A stretch of DNA of 64,000 nucleotides, taken from the NCBI GenBank assembly GCA_028868995.1, contig JAGWTH010000010.1, positions 1 through 64,000 of the forward strand. Reading direction: 5' to 3'. Below, one piece after another: positions 45,108-54,660 of this stretch. This DNA comes from Burkholderiales bacterium (GTDB lineage Bacteria > Pseudomonadota > Gammaproteobacteria > Burkholderiales > Burkholderiaceae_C). The notes under the pieces were generated by a model. The model searched no databases. It was given only the letters and a program-made list of their open reading frames with translations, and was not told the DNA's origin. The stretch's first letter is position 1. Each line of letters begins with the position of its first letter. The translations under genes were made by a program, and so were the position numbers.

Positions 45108-46061
45108 TCAGGTCGGGATGAGGAAGTCGCGGCTGATGCGCACGCCGAGGTCGTTCACGCGGTCGAGGAACTGCGTGAGGTAGGCGTGCAGCCCGTTGGC
45201 GAGGATCTCCTCGATCGCGCCGTACTGCAGCTCGGCGCGCAGGCGCCCGGCGCGGCGCTGGGTCTCGGCCGACTGTTCGTTGGCCACCATCGCCAGGTTG
45301 GCGACGACCTCGTTCATGCTCGCGTGCAGCGAGCGCGGCATGTCGGGCCGCAGGATCAGCAGGTCCGCCACGCGCTCGGGCTTGATCACGTCGCGGTAGA
45401 CCTTGCGGTAGATCTCGAAGCCGGAGACGCTGCGCAGGATCGCGCTCCAGTGGTAGAAGTCGTACTCCTGGTCCTTTTCGCTGGCGGCGCCGAAGAAGTC
45501 GCTCTGCACCGCATGGAACTTCACGTCCACCAGCCGGGCGGTGTTGTCCGCCCGCTCCAGGAAGGTGCCCAGGCGCATGAAATGCAGCGCCTCGTCCATC
45601 AGCATCGTGCCCACGGTCACGCCGCGCGACAGGTGCGAGCGGAACTTCACCCATTCGAAGAACGCGCCCGGGTCGCGATGGAATTCGCCCGCGCGCAGCA
45701 TGCGGTTGACCTCCAGCCAGGTCTGGTTCTGGGTCTCCCACACTTCGGTGGTGAGCGAGCCGCGCACGGCACGCGCGTTCTCGCGGGCCGCGCGCAGGCA
45801 GGACAGGATGGACGAGGGGTTGGTGTCGTCGCACACCATGAACTCCATCACCTGCTGCGGCTCGATCTCGCCGTGGCCGGCCTGGTACGCGGGCATCAGT
45901 TCGCTGATCGACAGCATGCCCTGCCAGCCGACCTTGGACACCGCGGCCGACTGCGGCAGCAGGGAGGTCTGGTAGTTGACGTCCAGCATGCGCGCGGTGT
46001 TCTCGGCGCGCTCCGTGTACCTGGACATCCAGAAGAGGTGGTCGGCGGTGCGGGAAAGCAT
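45108..46061 (-). CDS. Alpha-E domain protein (DUF403)
   Basis: This 317-residue all-helical protein begins MLSRTADHLFWMSRYTERAENTARMLDVNYQTSL and repeats the LxR(A/T)xNTARLxDVxF pattern near residue 180 (FLERADNTARLVDVKFHAV), the typical two-fold alpha-E motif. It is always linked to a circularly permuted ATP-grasp protein, here upstream by 177 bp. A role in an amide-bond-forming (peptide-like) pathway has been proposed for the family from linkage only. Confidence 0.9.
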   Translation of the reverse strand: MLSRTADHLFWMSRYTERAENTARMLDVNYQTSLLPQSAAVSKVGWQGMLSISELMPAYQAGHGEIEPQQVMEFMVCDDTNPSSILSCLRAARENARAVRGSLTTEVWETQNQTWLEVNRMLRAGEFHRDPGAFFEWVKFRSHLSRGVTVGTMLMDEALHFMRLGTFLERADNTARLVDVKFHAVQSDFFGAASEKDQEYDFYHWSAILRSVSGFEIYRKVYRDVIKPERVADLLILRPDMPRSLHASMNEVVANLAMVANEQSAETQRRAGRLRAELQYGAIEEILANGLHAYLTQFLDRVNDLGVRISRDFLIPT

Positions 46062-46166
46062 CTCAATGTCCAGTGATGGACTGCCGCGGGCGCGACGGGC
46101 CATTCAGTTCGGGGGCCACCGCGGAACCGGCTTTGCCGGGCCGCTGGTGGCGCCCCCTGCCGGGGC

Positions 46167-46197
46167 CCCCGGGAAATCGCGAGGCGATTTCCCGGGG
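46167..46197. repeat. Long hairpin CCCCGGGAAATCGC-GAG-GCGATTTCCCGGGG
   Basis: Perfect 14-bp arms between the ATP-grasp and alpha-E genes, within a 177-bp spacer made almost entirely of palindromes (also CCGGC-TTT-GCCGG). This is a REP-like mosaic. Confidence 0.7.
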
Positions 46198-46238
46198 TGG
46201 CTGTGAGGGGGAGGCGCCGCAGGCGCTTCGGGGGTGGG

Positions 46239-47723
46239 TCATATCTCCAGGATCCAGGTGTCCTTGGTGCCGCCGCCCTGGGAGGAATTGACCACCAGCG
46301 ATCCCTCCTTCAGCGCGACCCGCGTCAGGCCGCCCGGCACCATCTGCACCTCCTTGCCCGACAGCACGAAGGGCCTGAGGTCGATGTGGCGCGGCGCGAT
46401 GCCCTGTTCGACGAAGGTGGGGCAGCTGGAGAGCGACAGCGTGGGCTGCGCGATGTAGCCGTCCGGCCTGGCCTGCAGCGCCTGGCGGAACTGCTCGATC
46501 TCGGCCTGCGTCGCGGCGGGACCGACCAGCATGCCGTAGCCGCCGGCGCCATGGACCTCCTTGACCACCAGGTCCTTCAGGTTCGCCAGGACGTACTTCA
46601 GGTCCTCCGGCTTGCGGCACAGGTAGGTCGGCACGTTCGACAGGATCGGCTTCTCGCCCAGGTAGAACTCGATCATCCCCGGCACGTAGGGGTAGATCGA
46701 CTTGTCGTCGGCCACCCCGGTGCCGATGGCGTTGCACAGCGTGACGTTGCCCGCGCGGTAGGCGCCCAGCAGGCCGGCGCAGCCGAGCGTGGACTGTGGC
46801 CGGAAGGCCAGCGGGTCGAGGAAGTCGTCGTCGACGCGCCGGTAGATCACGTCGACCCGGCGCGGGCCACGGGTGGTGCGCATGTAGACGAAGCCGTCGC
46901 GCACGAACAGGTCCTGGCCCTCGACCAGTTCCACGCCCATCTGCTGCGCCAGGAAGGCGTGCTCGAAGTAGGCGCTGTTGTACATGCCGGGCGTGAGCAC
47001 CACCACCGTCGGGTCGTCGGTGGTGGACGGCGCCGAGGCCCGCAGCGTCTCCAGCAGCAGGTCGGGGTAGTGCATCACCGGTGCTACCTGGTAGGCGCTA
47101 AACAGGTCCGGGAAGAGCCGCATCATCATCTTGCGGTCCTCCAGCATGTAGCTCACGCCGCTGGGCACCCGCAGGTTGTCCTCCAGCACGTAGTACTCGC
47201 CCTCGCCCTGCGCGTTGGGCGCGCGCACGATGTCGATGCCGGCGATGTGCGAGTAGATCGCGTTGGGCACGTCCACGCCGACCATCTCCGGGCGGAACTG
47301 CGCGTTGCCGGTGACCTGCTCCAGCGGCACCAGGCCGGCCTTCACGATCTCCTGGTCGTGGTAGACATCGTGGATGAAGCGGTTGAGGGCCGTCACGCGC
47401 TGCACCAGGCCCTTTTCCATGCGCCGCCATTCCGCCGCCGGGATGATGCGGGGGATCAGGTCGAAGGGGATCAGCCGCTCGGTGCCGTCGCCATCCTCGT
47501 CCTTGTCGCCGTAGACCGCGAAGGTGATGCCCACCTTGCGGAAGATCATCTCCGCCTCCTCCCGGCGCGAACGCATGATCTCCTGCGGCTGCCGCGCCAG
47601 CCAGTCGGCATAGGTGCGATAGTGGTCGCGCACGCCCGGCGTCTGCGCCTGCCGCAGGTGCTGCTGCAACTGCGCCGCCCCGTCGGCAGGCAGCTGGGCG
47701 TACATCTCGTCGAATTTCTGCAT
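46239..47723 (-). CDS. Circularly permuted ATP-grasp protein (DUF404/407)
   Basis: This 494-residue protein begins MQKFDEMYAQLPADGAAQLQQHLRQ and has the type 2 circularly permuted ATP-grasp signature: PFDLIPRIIPAAEWRRMEKGLVQRV, YVLEDNLRVPSGVSYMLEDR, VNAIGTGVADDKSIYPYVPGMI, DLVVKEVHGAGGYGML and SSQGGGTKDTWIL at the C-terminus. It is predicted to ligate a carboxylate and an amine using ATP. It works with the alpha-E protein. The transglutaminase-N and Anbu protease partners that often complete this set are not adjacent. Confidence 0.92.
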   Translation of the reverse strand: MQKFDEMYAQLPADGAAQLQQHLRQAQTPGVRDHYRTYADWLARQPQEIMRSRREEAEMIFRKVGITFAVYGDKDEDGDGTERLIPFDLIPRIIPAAEWRRMEKGLVQRVTALNRFIHDVYHDQEIVKAGLVPLEQVTGNAQFRPEMVGVDVPNAIYSHIAGIDIVRAPNAQGEGEYYVLEDNLRVPSGVSYMLEDRKMMMRLFPDLFSAYQVAPVMHYPDLLLETLRASAPSTTDDPTVVVLTPGMYNSAYFEHAFLAQQMGVELVEGQDLFVRDGFVYMRTTRGPRRVDVIYRRVDDDFLDPLAFRPQSTLGCAGLLGAYRAGNVTLCNAIGTGVADDKSIYPYVPGMIEFYLGEKPILSNVPTYLCRKPEDLKYVLANLKDLVVKEVHGAGGYGMLVGPAATQAEIEQFRQALQARPDGYIAQPTLSLSSCPTFVEQGIAPRHIDLRPFVLSGKEVQMVPGGLTRVALKEGSLVVNSSQGGGTKDTWILEI

Positions 47724-47749
47724 GGTGCTGCGCTCTTTCGAAGCAGATT

Positions 47750-47765
47750 AGCAAGTTCCCGGCCA
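47750..47765 (-). promoter_or_regulatory. Sigma54-type promoter of ATP-grasp/alpha-E operon
   Basis: On the minus strand TGGCCGGGAACTTGCT has TGGC and TTGCT with exact GG-N10-GC spacing. Initiation near 47740 leaves about 17 nt to the ATG. Confidence 0.6.
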
Positions 47766-47789
47766 TCCCTCCTGACCCCGGTCGGGGCG

Positions 47790-50243
47790 TTACGCACCAT
47801 CCTGGGCAGCGTCCGCCACACGATGGTGCCAGTATCGGGGCACGGCCGCCCGTTCGCAACGCACCTCGCCCGGCACCCGCGAGCGCCAGGTCAGCGCCCC
47901 GCAGGCCGGCGTGAGCCACAGGGGGATGCCGCGCGCCGCGTAGCGCGCCACCACCGGCGCGGCCGGATGGCCGAAGCGGTTGCGGTAGCCGGCCTGCACC
48001 ACCCCCAGCGCCGGCCGCACGGCATCCAGGAAGGCGTCGCTGGAGGAGGTCCGGCTGCCGTGATGCGGCACCAGCAGCCAGTCGGCACGGACGCCCCCGG
48101 GCCGCAGCGCCAGCAGCGCCTCCTGCGGACCCTCGATGTCGCCGGCCAGCAGCGCCCGCACCCGGGCGTTGCCCACCCGCAGCACGCAGCTCATGGCATT
48201 GGGCCGCGCCGGCGCGTCGTAGTCGGCCGCGGCCGGGTGCAGCACCTCGAAATCCACGCCGTCCCATTGCCAGCGCTGGCCGGCGCTGCAGCGCCGGATC
48301 GGGCGCAGGGCCTGCAGCGGATGGCCCGCCTCCAGCGAACCCAGGACCTGCGCCTGCGGCTGCATCCGCAGCACCGCGCCGGCGCCGCCCGTGTGGTCGC
48401 TGTCGCGGTGGCTCAGGACGACCAGGTCGACCCGCTCGCCCAGGGCCCGCAGCAGGGGCACCAGCACCCGCTGGCCCGCGTCCGACTCGCTGCCCAGGGC
48501 GGGACCCGCGTCGTAGACCAGCGCGTGGGTGGCGGTGCGCACCAGCACTGCGTTGCCCTGGCCCACGTCGGCGGCGAGCAGCTCGAACTCGCCCGGCGGC
48601 GGCCGCGGCGCCTGCCACAGCAGCACCGGCAGCAGCAGCGGCACTCCGGCCACGCGCAGGCTCCACGGCAGCCGCGTGGCCAGCAGGACGCCGCCCACGA
48701 GCCCGGCGGCCGCGGCCCAAGCAGGAGGCGCCGGCGCCGACCAGGTGGCCAGGGGCAGCGCGGCGAAGGCGCGCAGCACCGTCGCGAGCAGGTCGACGGC
48801 GCCCGCCGCCCCGGTCCAGGCCCAGGGCAGCAGCACGCCGGCCAGGCCGAGCGGCGTCACCACCAGCGTGACCCAGGGGATGGCCAGCAGGTTGGCCAGC
48901 AGGCCCACCAGCGAGACCTGGTGGAACAGCAGCAGCGTCAGCGGCGTGAGGGCCACCGTGACCACGGCCTGCTCGCGCGCCATCGCGACCCCCGCCGCAA
49001 GCGCGCGGCGAGCCAGACCGCGCGGGTGCTCGCGCTCCGCCGCGTGCGCAGGTCCGCTCGCGAACAGCACGCCCACGGCGACGAAGCTGAGCCAGAAGCC
49101 GGCCTGCGTCAGCGCCCAGGGATCCGCCGCGACCACCACCGCGCAGGCGAGCAGCCAGACCCAGGGCCAGGGCCAGCTGCGCGCGCCCAGGCGCAACGCC
49201 GCCACGGTCGCCAGCATCAGCACGGTGCGCTGCGCCGGCACGCCCCAGCCGCTGAACAAGGCATAGGCCGCCGCCAGCAGCACCCCGCCCGCCAGCCCCG
49301 CATGCTGCGCCGGCCAGGCCAGGCACAGGCGCGGGCTGCGCCGCCAGGCCCGGCCGACCAGCGCCGAGGCCACCCAGGCGAACATGGTGATGTGCAGCCC
49401 GGAGATGCTCATGAGGTGGGCGACCCCGGTGGCGCGGAACACGTCCCAGTCGGCGCGCTCGATCGCGCCCTGGTCGCCCGCCACCAGCGCGGCCAGGATG
49501 CCGGCCGTCGCGGGATCGGGCACCTGGCGCTCGATCGCTTCGCGCACGGCCTGGCGCGCCCGTTCCACCGGATGCCGCCAGGTCTGGGCGAGCCGCCGCG
49601 GCGGCGGGTCGCGGGCACCGGCGCGCACCGTGCCGGTGGCCTGCACGCCCTGTTCCCACAGCCACAGCTCGTAGTCGAAGCCATATGGGTTGACCGTGCC
49701 GTGCGGGGCACGCACGCGCACAGCGAAGCGCCAGCGCTCGCCGGCATGCAGCTCGGGCGGCCCGCGCTGCGGGTCGGGCAAGGCTTCGCCGTGGGCATCC
49801 GAGCCACCGTACCAACCGAGCATGAGCTGCGGCGGCAGTCGGACCGCGTGGCCATCGCGCAGCGCCGACTCGACCTCGAAGCGGAAACGCAGGCCCAGCT
49901 CGCCGCGGTGCGGCAGCGCCGCGACGACGCCGGTCACGACCAGGTCCTCGCCTTCGAGGGCCGGGTCCAGCCCCTCGGCGAGATAGGCGCAGGCGCGCCA
50001 GCCGGTGCCGGCGAAGCACAGGACGCCGGCCGCGGCCAGCAGGGTGAGGGCCCTCGCCTGCGAAGTTGCCTTCAGGCGCAGGCCGAATACGAGCCCCAGG
50101 ACGCCCGCGAACCCCAGGCCGGCATAGGTCGCCAGGGACCCCAGCGCCGGCTGCTGCAGCTGCAGGGCCGCGCCCAGCAGCACCCCCGACAGGCAGGGCC
50201 CGATGGCATGGGCACGGCGAGCGGCGGCGGCGGACGAGCCCAT
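47790..50243 (-). CDS. comEC: DNA internalization competence protein ComEC/Rec2
   Basis: This 817-residue polytopic protein has an N-terminal DUF4131-like part, the competence domain with VFRATGVAHLMSISGLHITMFAW, many helices, and a C-terminal metallo-beta-lactamase-like domain: DVGQGNAVLVRTATHALVYDAG, LSHRDSDHTGG, LLAGDIEGPQEALL, LVPHHGSRTSSSDAFL. The metal-binding HxDxDH site (HRDSDH) is intact. It forms the inner-membrane channel for transforming DNA. No other competence genes are adjacent. Confidence 0.93.
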   Translation of the reverse strand: MGSSAAAARRAHAIGPCLSGVLLGAALQLQQPALGSLATYAGLGFAGVLGLVFGLRLKATSQARALTLLAAAGVLCFAGTGWRACAYLAEGLDPALEGEDLVVTGVVAALPHRGELGLRFRFEVESALRDGHAVRLPPQLMLGWYGGSDAHGEALPDPQRGPPELHAGERWRFAVRVRAPHGTVNPYGFDYELWLWEQGVQATGTVRAGARDPPPRRLAQTWRHPVERARQAVREAIERQVPDPATAGILAALVAGDQGAIERADWDVFRATGVAHLMSISGLHITMFAWVASALVGRAWRRSPRLCLAWPAQHAGLAGGVLLAAAYALFSGWGVPAQRTVLMLATVAALRLGARSWPWPWVWLLACAVVVAADPWALTQAGFWLSFVAVGVLFASGPAHAAEREHPRGLARRALAAGVAMAREQAVVTVALTPLTLLLFHQVSLVGLLANLLAIPWVTLVVTPLGLAGVLLPWAWTGAAGAVDLLATVLRAFAALPLATWSAPAPPAWAAAAGLVGGVLLATRLPWSLRVAGVPLLLPVLLWQAPRPPPGEFELLAADVGQGNAVLVRTATHALVYDAGPALGSESDAGQRVLVPLLRALGERVDLVVLSHRDSDHTGGAGAVLRMQPQAQVLGSLEAGHPLQALRPIRRCSAGQRWQWDGVDFEVLHPAAADYDAPARPNAMSCVLRVGNARVRALLAGDIEGPQEALLALRPGGVRADWLLVPHHGSRTSSSDAFLDAVRPALGVVQAGYRNRFGHPAAPVVARYAARGIPLWLTPACGALTWRSRVPGEVRCERAAVPRYWHHRVADAAQDGA

Positions 50244-50298
50244 GCGCCATCAACGCACGGGGCGCGCCGGGCGTCCTCCTGCGATCGGTGGAGAACCT

Positions 50299-51354
50299 TC
50301 AGGCGGGGGGCAGCGCGAGCGCCTCGAGCCGCCCCGCGATGTCCTGCAGCGGCAGCACCTCGCGCACGCCGCCCGCGGCGATCGCCTGGCGCGGCATGCC
50401 GAAGACCACGCAGCTCGCCTCGTCCTGCGCGATGGTGTGGGCGCCGGCCCGGCACATCTCCAGCATCGCCTCGGCCCCGTCGCCGCCCATGCCGGTGAGC
50501 ATGACGCCCAGCGCCTGGCTGCCGGCGGCGCGGGCGATCGAGCGCAGCAGCGTGTCCACCGAGGGCCGGTGACGGTTCACCGGCGGGTCGTCGGTGACGC
50601 GCAGGCTGTAGCCGGTGCCGCGGCGCGCCAGCACCAGGTGGCGGCCGCCCGGGGCGATGTAGGCCACGCCGGTGCGCACCGGCTCGTTGTCCTCGGCCTG
50701 CTTGACGTGCAGCCGGCACAGGGTGTCGAGCCGGCGCGCGAAGGTCTCGGTGAAGCCCGGCGGCATGTGCTGGGCGATCAGGATCGGCGGCATGTGCGGC
50801 GGCAGCGCCGTCAGCAGCTCGCGCAGCGCCTCGACGCCGCCGGTGGAGGCGCCGATGCCGATCACCCGCTGGCCGCCGGCCGGAACGAGCGGATGCGCCA
50901 GCGGCGGCAGCGCGGGCTTGGCCGGCGCCGGCGCGCTCGGGGCCACCGGGCGGCGGCGCATGATGCGCGCGCCGGCGGCGGCCCGGATCTTCTCCGCGAT
51001 CTCCTGCGCCGTCGCCTCCAGGCCCTCGACGCTGGCGGGCTTGGGGAAGAAGTCCACCGCCCCCAGCTCCAGCGCCCGCATCGTGGTCTCGGCACCCTCG
51101 CGGGTGAGCGAGGAAATCATGATCACCGGCAGCGGCCGGACGGCCATCAGGCTGCGCAGGAAGTCGAGCCCGTTCATGCGCGGCATCTCGACGTCCAGCG
51201 TGATGACATCGGGCGGGTTGCGGCGGATGCGGTCGCTCGCCAGCAGCGGGTCGGGCGAGGCGCCCAGCAGCTCCATGTCCGGCTGCGCGCCGATCACCCG
51301 CGACAGGAAGGCGCGCATGACGGCCGAATCGTCGATCACCAGGACGCGGATCAT
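50299..51354 (-). CDS. cheB: Chemotaxis methylesterase/deamidase CheB
   Basis: This 351-residue protein has an N-terminal receiver (phospho-acceptor D in TLDVEMPRMNG) and a C-terminal methylesterase with the triad S (GIGASTGGVEAL), H (AQHMPPGFT) and D (LTGMGGDGAEAM). It removes methyl groups from chemoreceptors. It is the last gene of the chemosensory operon, with an ATGA overlap with cheD. Confidence 0.96.
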   Translation of the reverse strand: MIRVLVIDDSAVMRAFLSRVIGAQPDMELLGASPDPLLASDRIRRNPPDVITLDVEMPRMNGLDFLRSLMAVRPLPVIMISSLTREGAETTMRALELGAVDFFPKPASVEGLEATAQEIAEKIRAAAGARIMRRRPVAPSAPAPAKPALPPLAHPLVPAGGQRVIGIGASTGGVEALRELLTALPPHMPPILIAQHMPPGFTETFARRLDTLCRLHVKQAEDNEPVRTGVAYIAPGGRHLVLARRGTGYSLRVTDDPPVNRHRPSVDTLLRSIARAAGSQALGVMLTGMGGDGAEAMLEMCRAGAHTIAQDEASCVVFGMPRQAIAAGGVREVLPLQDIAGRLEALALPPA

Positions 51355-51953
51355 GGGCGCGGGGTGAAGATCTCGATGTCACCGGACCGCCCGCCGTCCA
51401 GCCGCTTGAGGTATTCGCGCTCGCGGCGCTCCACCGGCTCGCTGGGTGTCATCGCCAGGCGCTTGACCTGCACCACCCCGGTGGCGACGAAGAAGTGCAC
51501 CTTGCGCGGGGTCACGTCGAGCAGGTCCTGCGCCAGCACGCGGATGCCCTCGACGCGCAGGAACTCCAGCACGAACTCGCTGTTCTTGGCGCCCACGTCG
51601 AGCCGGTCGAAGCCGGCCAGCAGGCGGGCGCCGCCGAACACCTTGGCCACCAGCCGGCGCCGGTCGGCCCCCAGGCGGAGCATCTCGTTGATCACCACTT
51701 CCATCGCGTAGACGCCCAGGCGGGCCGAGGCCGCCCAGGGCGAGCCGGGGCTGGCGGTGTCGCCCGGCAGCATGAAATGGTTCATGCCGCCGATGCGCTC
51801 CACCGGGTCCCACAGGCAGGTGGACACGCAGGAGCCCAGCACCGTGGTGATCATGCCCCCGCGCGCGGCGTGGTACTGGCCGGGGAGGATCTTGACCGCG
51901 TCGACGCGGAATTCCCGGTCGAAGTACTGCAGGGGCGCCGGGGATTCGGCCAA
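51351..51953 (-). CDS. cheD: Chemoreceptor glutamine deamidase CheD
   Basis: This 200-residue protein has the catalytic Cys in TTVLGSCVSTCLWDP and His in GGMNHFMLPG, plus FGGARLL. It deamidates receptor glutamines and may interact with CheC-like phosphatases, none of which is seen here. The start is TTG at 51953 with AGGGAG upstream; no ATG lies before the conserved region. Confidence 0.93.
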   Translation of the reverse strand: MAESPAPLQYFDREFRVDAVKILPGQYHAARGGMITTVLGSCVSTCLWDPVERIGGMNHFMLPGDTASPGSPWAASARLGVYAMEVVINEMLRLGADRRRLVAKVFGGARLLAGFDRLDVGAKNSEFVLEFLRVEGIRVLAQDLLDVTPRKVHFFVATGVVQVKRLAMTPSEPVERREREYLKRLDGGRSGDIEIFTPRP

Positions 51954-51963
51954 GGACGGCTCC

Positions 51964-52800
51964 CTATCCCCCCACGCGCTCGTAGGCCGTGCGACCGCAG
52001 GAGCGGAAGCCCGGGTGGGCGGCGGGGAAGCTCTCGGAATGGCCGACCATCAGCAGGCCGCCCGGCACCAGCAGGTCGGCCAGGCGGGCGAGCAGGCGCT
52101 TCTGGAATTCTCGGTCGAAATAGATCACCACGTTGCGGCAGAAGATGACGTCGCAGGGTTCCAGCGCCGGCCACGCCGGCGCCTGCAGGTTCAACTGGGC
52201 GAAGCGCACCATGGACCGCAGCTCCGGGCGCACGCTCACCAGGCCCTCGTTGCTGCCGGTGCCGCGCAGGAAGTGCCGGCGCAGCCGCTCGGGCGGCAGT
52301 CCGGCCGTGCGTTCCATGCGGTAGACGCCGGCCTGGGCGGTCTGCAGCACGTCGGTGTCGATGTCGGTGGCCAGCACCTCGCCCGGGCACTCCGCCTCGC
52401 GCAGCACCATGGCGATGGACCAGGCCTCCTCGCCCGTGCTGCAGGCGTTGCTCCAGCAGCGCAGGGGCTTGCCGCCGCGAGCGCGGGCCCGCGCGTGTTC
52501 GGCAAGCAGCTCGAAGTGGTGCGGCTCGCGGAAGAAGGCCGTCAGGTTGGTGGTGAGCGCGTTGACGAAGGCCTCGCGCTCGTCCGAGCCCTCACGCTGC
52601 ACCAGCTGCAGGTAGTCACCGAAGCTGGACAGGCCGCGCGCGCGCAGGCGCCGCAGCAGCCGGTTGTAGACCATGTTGCGCTTCTGCGGGCTCAGCTTGA
52701 TCCCGGCATGGGCGGCAATCAGCTCGCGCACGGTGGCGAACTCGCGGTCGCTCAGCATCGCGGCCGCGTGGTCGAAGGTGAACTCGGGCAGCGCGCTCAT
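51964..52800 (-). CDS. cheR: Chemotaxis methyltransferase CheR
   Basis: This 278-residue protein has the N-terminal helical domain (LIAAHAGIKLSPQKRNMVYNRLLRRLRARGL), the SAM-binding WSNACSTGEEAWSIAMVLRE, and CDVIFCRNVVIYFDREFQKRLLARLADLLVPGGLLMVGHSES. It methylates receptor glutamates. All three receptors of the operon end in a W-x-x-F pentapeptide that could tether it. Confidence 0.96.
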   Translation of the reverse strand: MSALPEFTFDHAAAMLSDREFATVRELIAAHAGIKLSPQKRNMVYNRLLRRLRARGLSSFGDYLQLVQREGSDEREAFVNALTTNLTAFFREPHHFELLAEHARARARGGKPLRCWSNACSTGEEAWSIAMVLREAECPGEVLATDIDTDVLQTAQAGVYRMERTAGLPPERLRRHFLRGTGSNEGLVSVRPELRSMVRFAQLNLQAPAWPALEPCDVIFCRNVVIYFDREFQKRLLARLADLLVPGGLLMVGHSESFPAAHPGFRSCGRTAYERVGG

Positions 52801-52820
52801 GCCACCACCGGACCGGTCGC

Positions 52821-54509
52821 TCAGAATGCCTTCCACTCCCCGTTGCCGGCCGGCACCGGCGACGGTGCCCCCAGGGCCTCCTTCGCCAGCGGCGACAGCT
52901 GGGGCGCCGGCTGCATGGCGATGGGCTGCGCCGCCGGCTCCTGCGGCGCAGTCGGCGCGGAGGCCCGCCGGGCGTCGCCGAGGTTGAAGCGCGCCACCGT
53001 GCGCAGCAGCGCCGCCGCCTGCGCGTTCATGGATTCGGTCGCGGCCGAGGCTTCCTCCACCAGCGAGGCGTTCTGCTGCACCACCCGGTCCATCTGGCTC
53101 ACCGCGGTGTTCACCTGCTGGATGCCGCCGTCCTGTTCCTCGCTGGCCGCCGCGATCTCCGCGATCAGGTCGCTGACCTTCTTCACCGACGCCACGATGT
53201 CCTGCATGGTGGCGCCGGCCGCGTCCACCAGTTTCGTCCCCGCATCCACCTTGTCCACCGACTCCCCGATCAGGCCCTTGATTTCCCTGGCCGCCGACGC
53301 GCTGCGCTGGGCCAGGTTGCGCACCTCCGCGGCCACCACCGCGAAGCCGCGGCCCTGCTCGCCCGCGCGCGCCGCCTCCACCGCGGCATTCAACGCCAGG
53401 ATGTTCGTCTGGAACGCGATGCCGTCGATCACCCCGATGATGTCGCCGATCTTACGCGAGGACTCCGAGATGCCGGCCATGGTGCTGACCACCTGGCCCA
53501 CCACCTGCCCCCCCTTGCGCGCGACGTCGGAGGCGTCCGTGGCGAGCTGGCTCGCCTGGCGCGCGTTCTGGGCGTTGAGCGACACGGTGGAGGTCAGCTG
53601 CTCCATGGAGCCGGCGGTCTCCTCCAGGGTGCTGGCCTGCTCCTCGGTGCGCTGCGACAGGTCCTGGTTGCCCTGCGCGATCTGCGCGCTGGTGTCGGCC
53701 ACCACGTTCGCGCCGGAAGCGACCTCGCCCACCAGCTGGCGCAGGTTGCGGGTCATCTCGCCGAGCGCGCGCAGCAGGTCGGCCGTCTCGTCGGTGCCTC
53801 GCACCTTGAAATCCCGGGACAGGTCGCCGCCCGCGATCCGCTGGGCCGTGCGGATGGCCACGTTCAGCGGCCGCACGATGGCCCGGTTCATCAGCAGGGA
53901 GGCCACCAGGGAGGCGGCCGCCGCCACCGCCAGGATGGTCATCAGCAGCACCAGCGAGGAGCCCGAGGAACTCACGGCGGCCGCGCGGTCCTCCGCGGCC
54001 AGCTTCTTCTGCAGTCCCACCAGGTCCTCCAGGGCTTGCGCCACCTGCCGGTAGTGCTTGTCGGCGGTCTCCATCAGCATGGCTCCGGTGGGCACGTCGG
54101 TCTTGCTGACTTCGATCGCGTCGTTCGTCGCCTTCCGGTACCCGGCGATCGCCGCCTGGGCCTCGTCGAGCGCCTTGCGCTCGCCGGCGGTCCGGTAGGC
54201 CTGGGCACGCAGCTTCCCGAGCGCCTGCGTGACGTCGGCCAGCCGCGCATTGTGCTGGGTGACCGCGGCCTGGATCTTGTCGAGGCTGGTGTTGGAGATC
54301 CACGTGAACAGCCGGTAGACGTTGGCGTGGATCTCGGCCATGTGGTTCTCGGCGTCCAGGGCCGCGGTGACCCCTTCGAGCCGCTGGCCGGCCAGGTTCT
54401 CCAGCGCCTGGTTCTGCTGCGTGACGACCCCGTACGAAATCATCCCGAAGCCGAGCAGGAACACGATGGCCAGCAGGGGGGCGATCAGGATCTTGTGCCA
54501 GATTCTCAT
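52821..54509 (-). CDS. Methyl-accepting chemotaxis protein (4HB type)
   Basis: This 562-residue receptor begins [27 protein letters not shown] (TM1), has a periplasmic helical ligand domain (about 30-185) with four-helix-bundle character, TM2 ([21 protein letters not shown]), HAMP, and a signalling domain with the hairpin tip [47 protein letters not shown]. The C-terminus GEWKAF carries a CheR/CheB-type pentapeptide EWKAF. It is closely related to the receptor at 56758. Confidence 0.95.
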   Translation of the reverse strand: MRIWHKILIAPLLAIVFLLGFGMISYGVVTQQNQALENLAGQRLEGVTAALDAENHMAEIHANVYRLFTWISNTSLDKIQAAVTQHNARLADVTQALGKLRAQAYRTAGERKALDEAQAAIAGYRKATNDAIEVSKTDVPTGAMLMETADKHYRQVAQALEDLVGLQKKLAAEDRAAAVSSSGSSLVLLMTILAVAAAASLVASLLMNRAIVRPLNVAIRTAQRIAGGDLSRDFKVRGTDETADLLRALGEMTRNLRQLVGEVASGANVVADTSAQIAQGNQDLSQRTEEQASTLEETAGSMEQLTSTVSLNAQNARQASQLATDASDVARKGGQVVGQVVSTMAGISESSRKIGDIIGVIDGIAFQTNILALNAAVEAARAGEQGRGFAVVAAEVRNLAQRSASAAREIKGLIGESVDKVDAGTKLVDAAGATMQDIVASVKKVSDLIAEIAAASEEQDGGIQQVNTAVSQMDRVVQQNASLVEEASAATESMNAQAAALLRTVARFNLGDARRASAPTAPQEPAAQPIAMQPAPQLSPLAKEALGAPSPVPAGNGEWKAF

Positions 54510-54660
54510 GATGCTGCGGTCGGGTCGGTGGAACCCGGGATGTTTCAAGAAGTGTCCGAAACGCCCCGGACCGGGACAACACCGCCGGCACGCCGGGAAC
54601 GTCCGTCCGTCCGGGGTGGCCCGGCCGCCGGGAAAATGGCGCGGCCTGCGGCAGGAGGTG

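Noticed and set aside
46197-50498. 1433-aa plus-strand ORF
   Set aside because: It is antisense to the ATP-grasp and comEC genes, with repetitive His/Arg/Gln composition typical of shadow frames.
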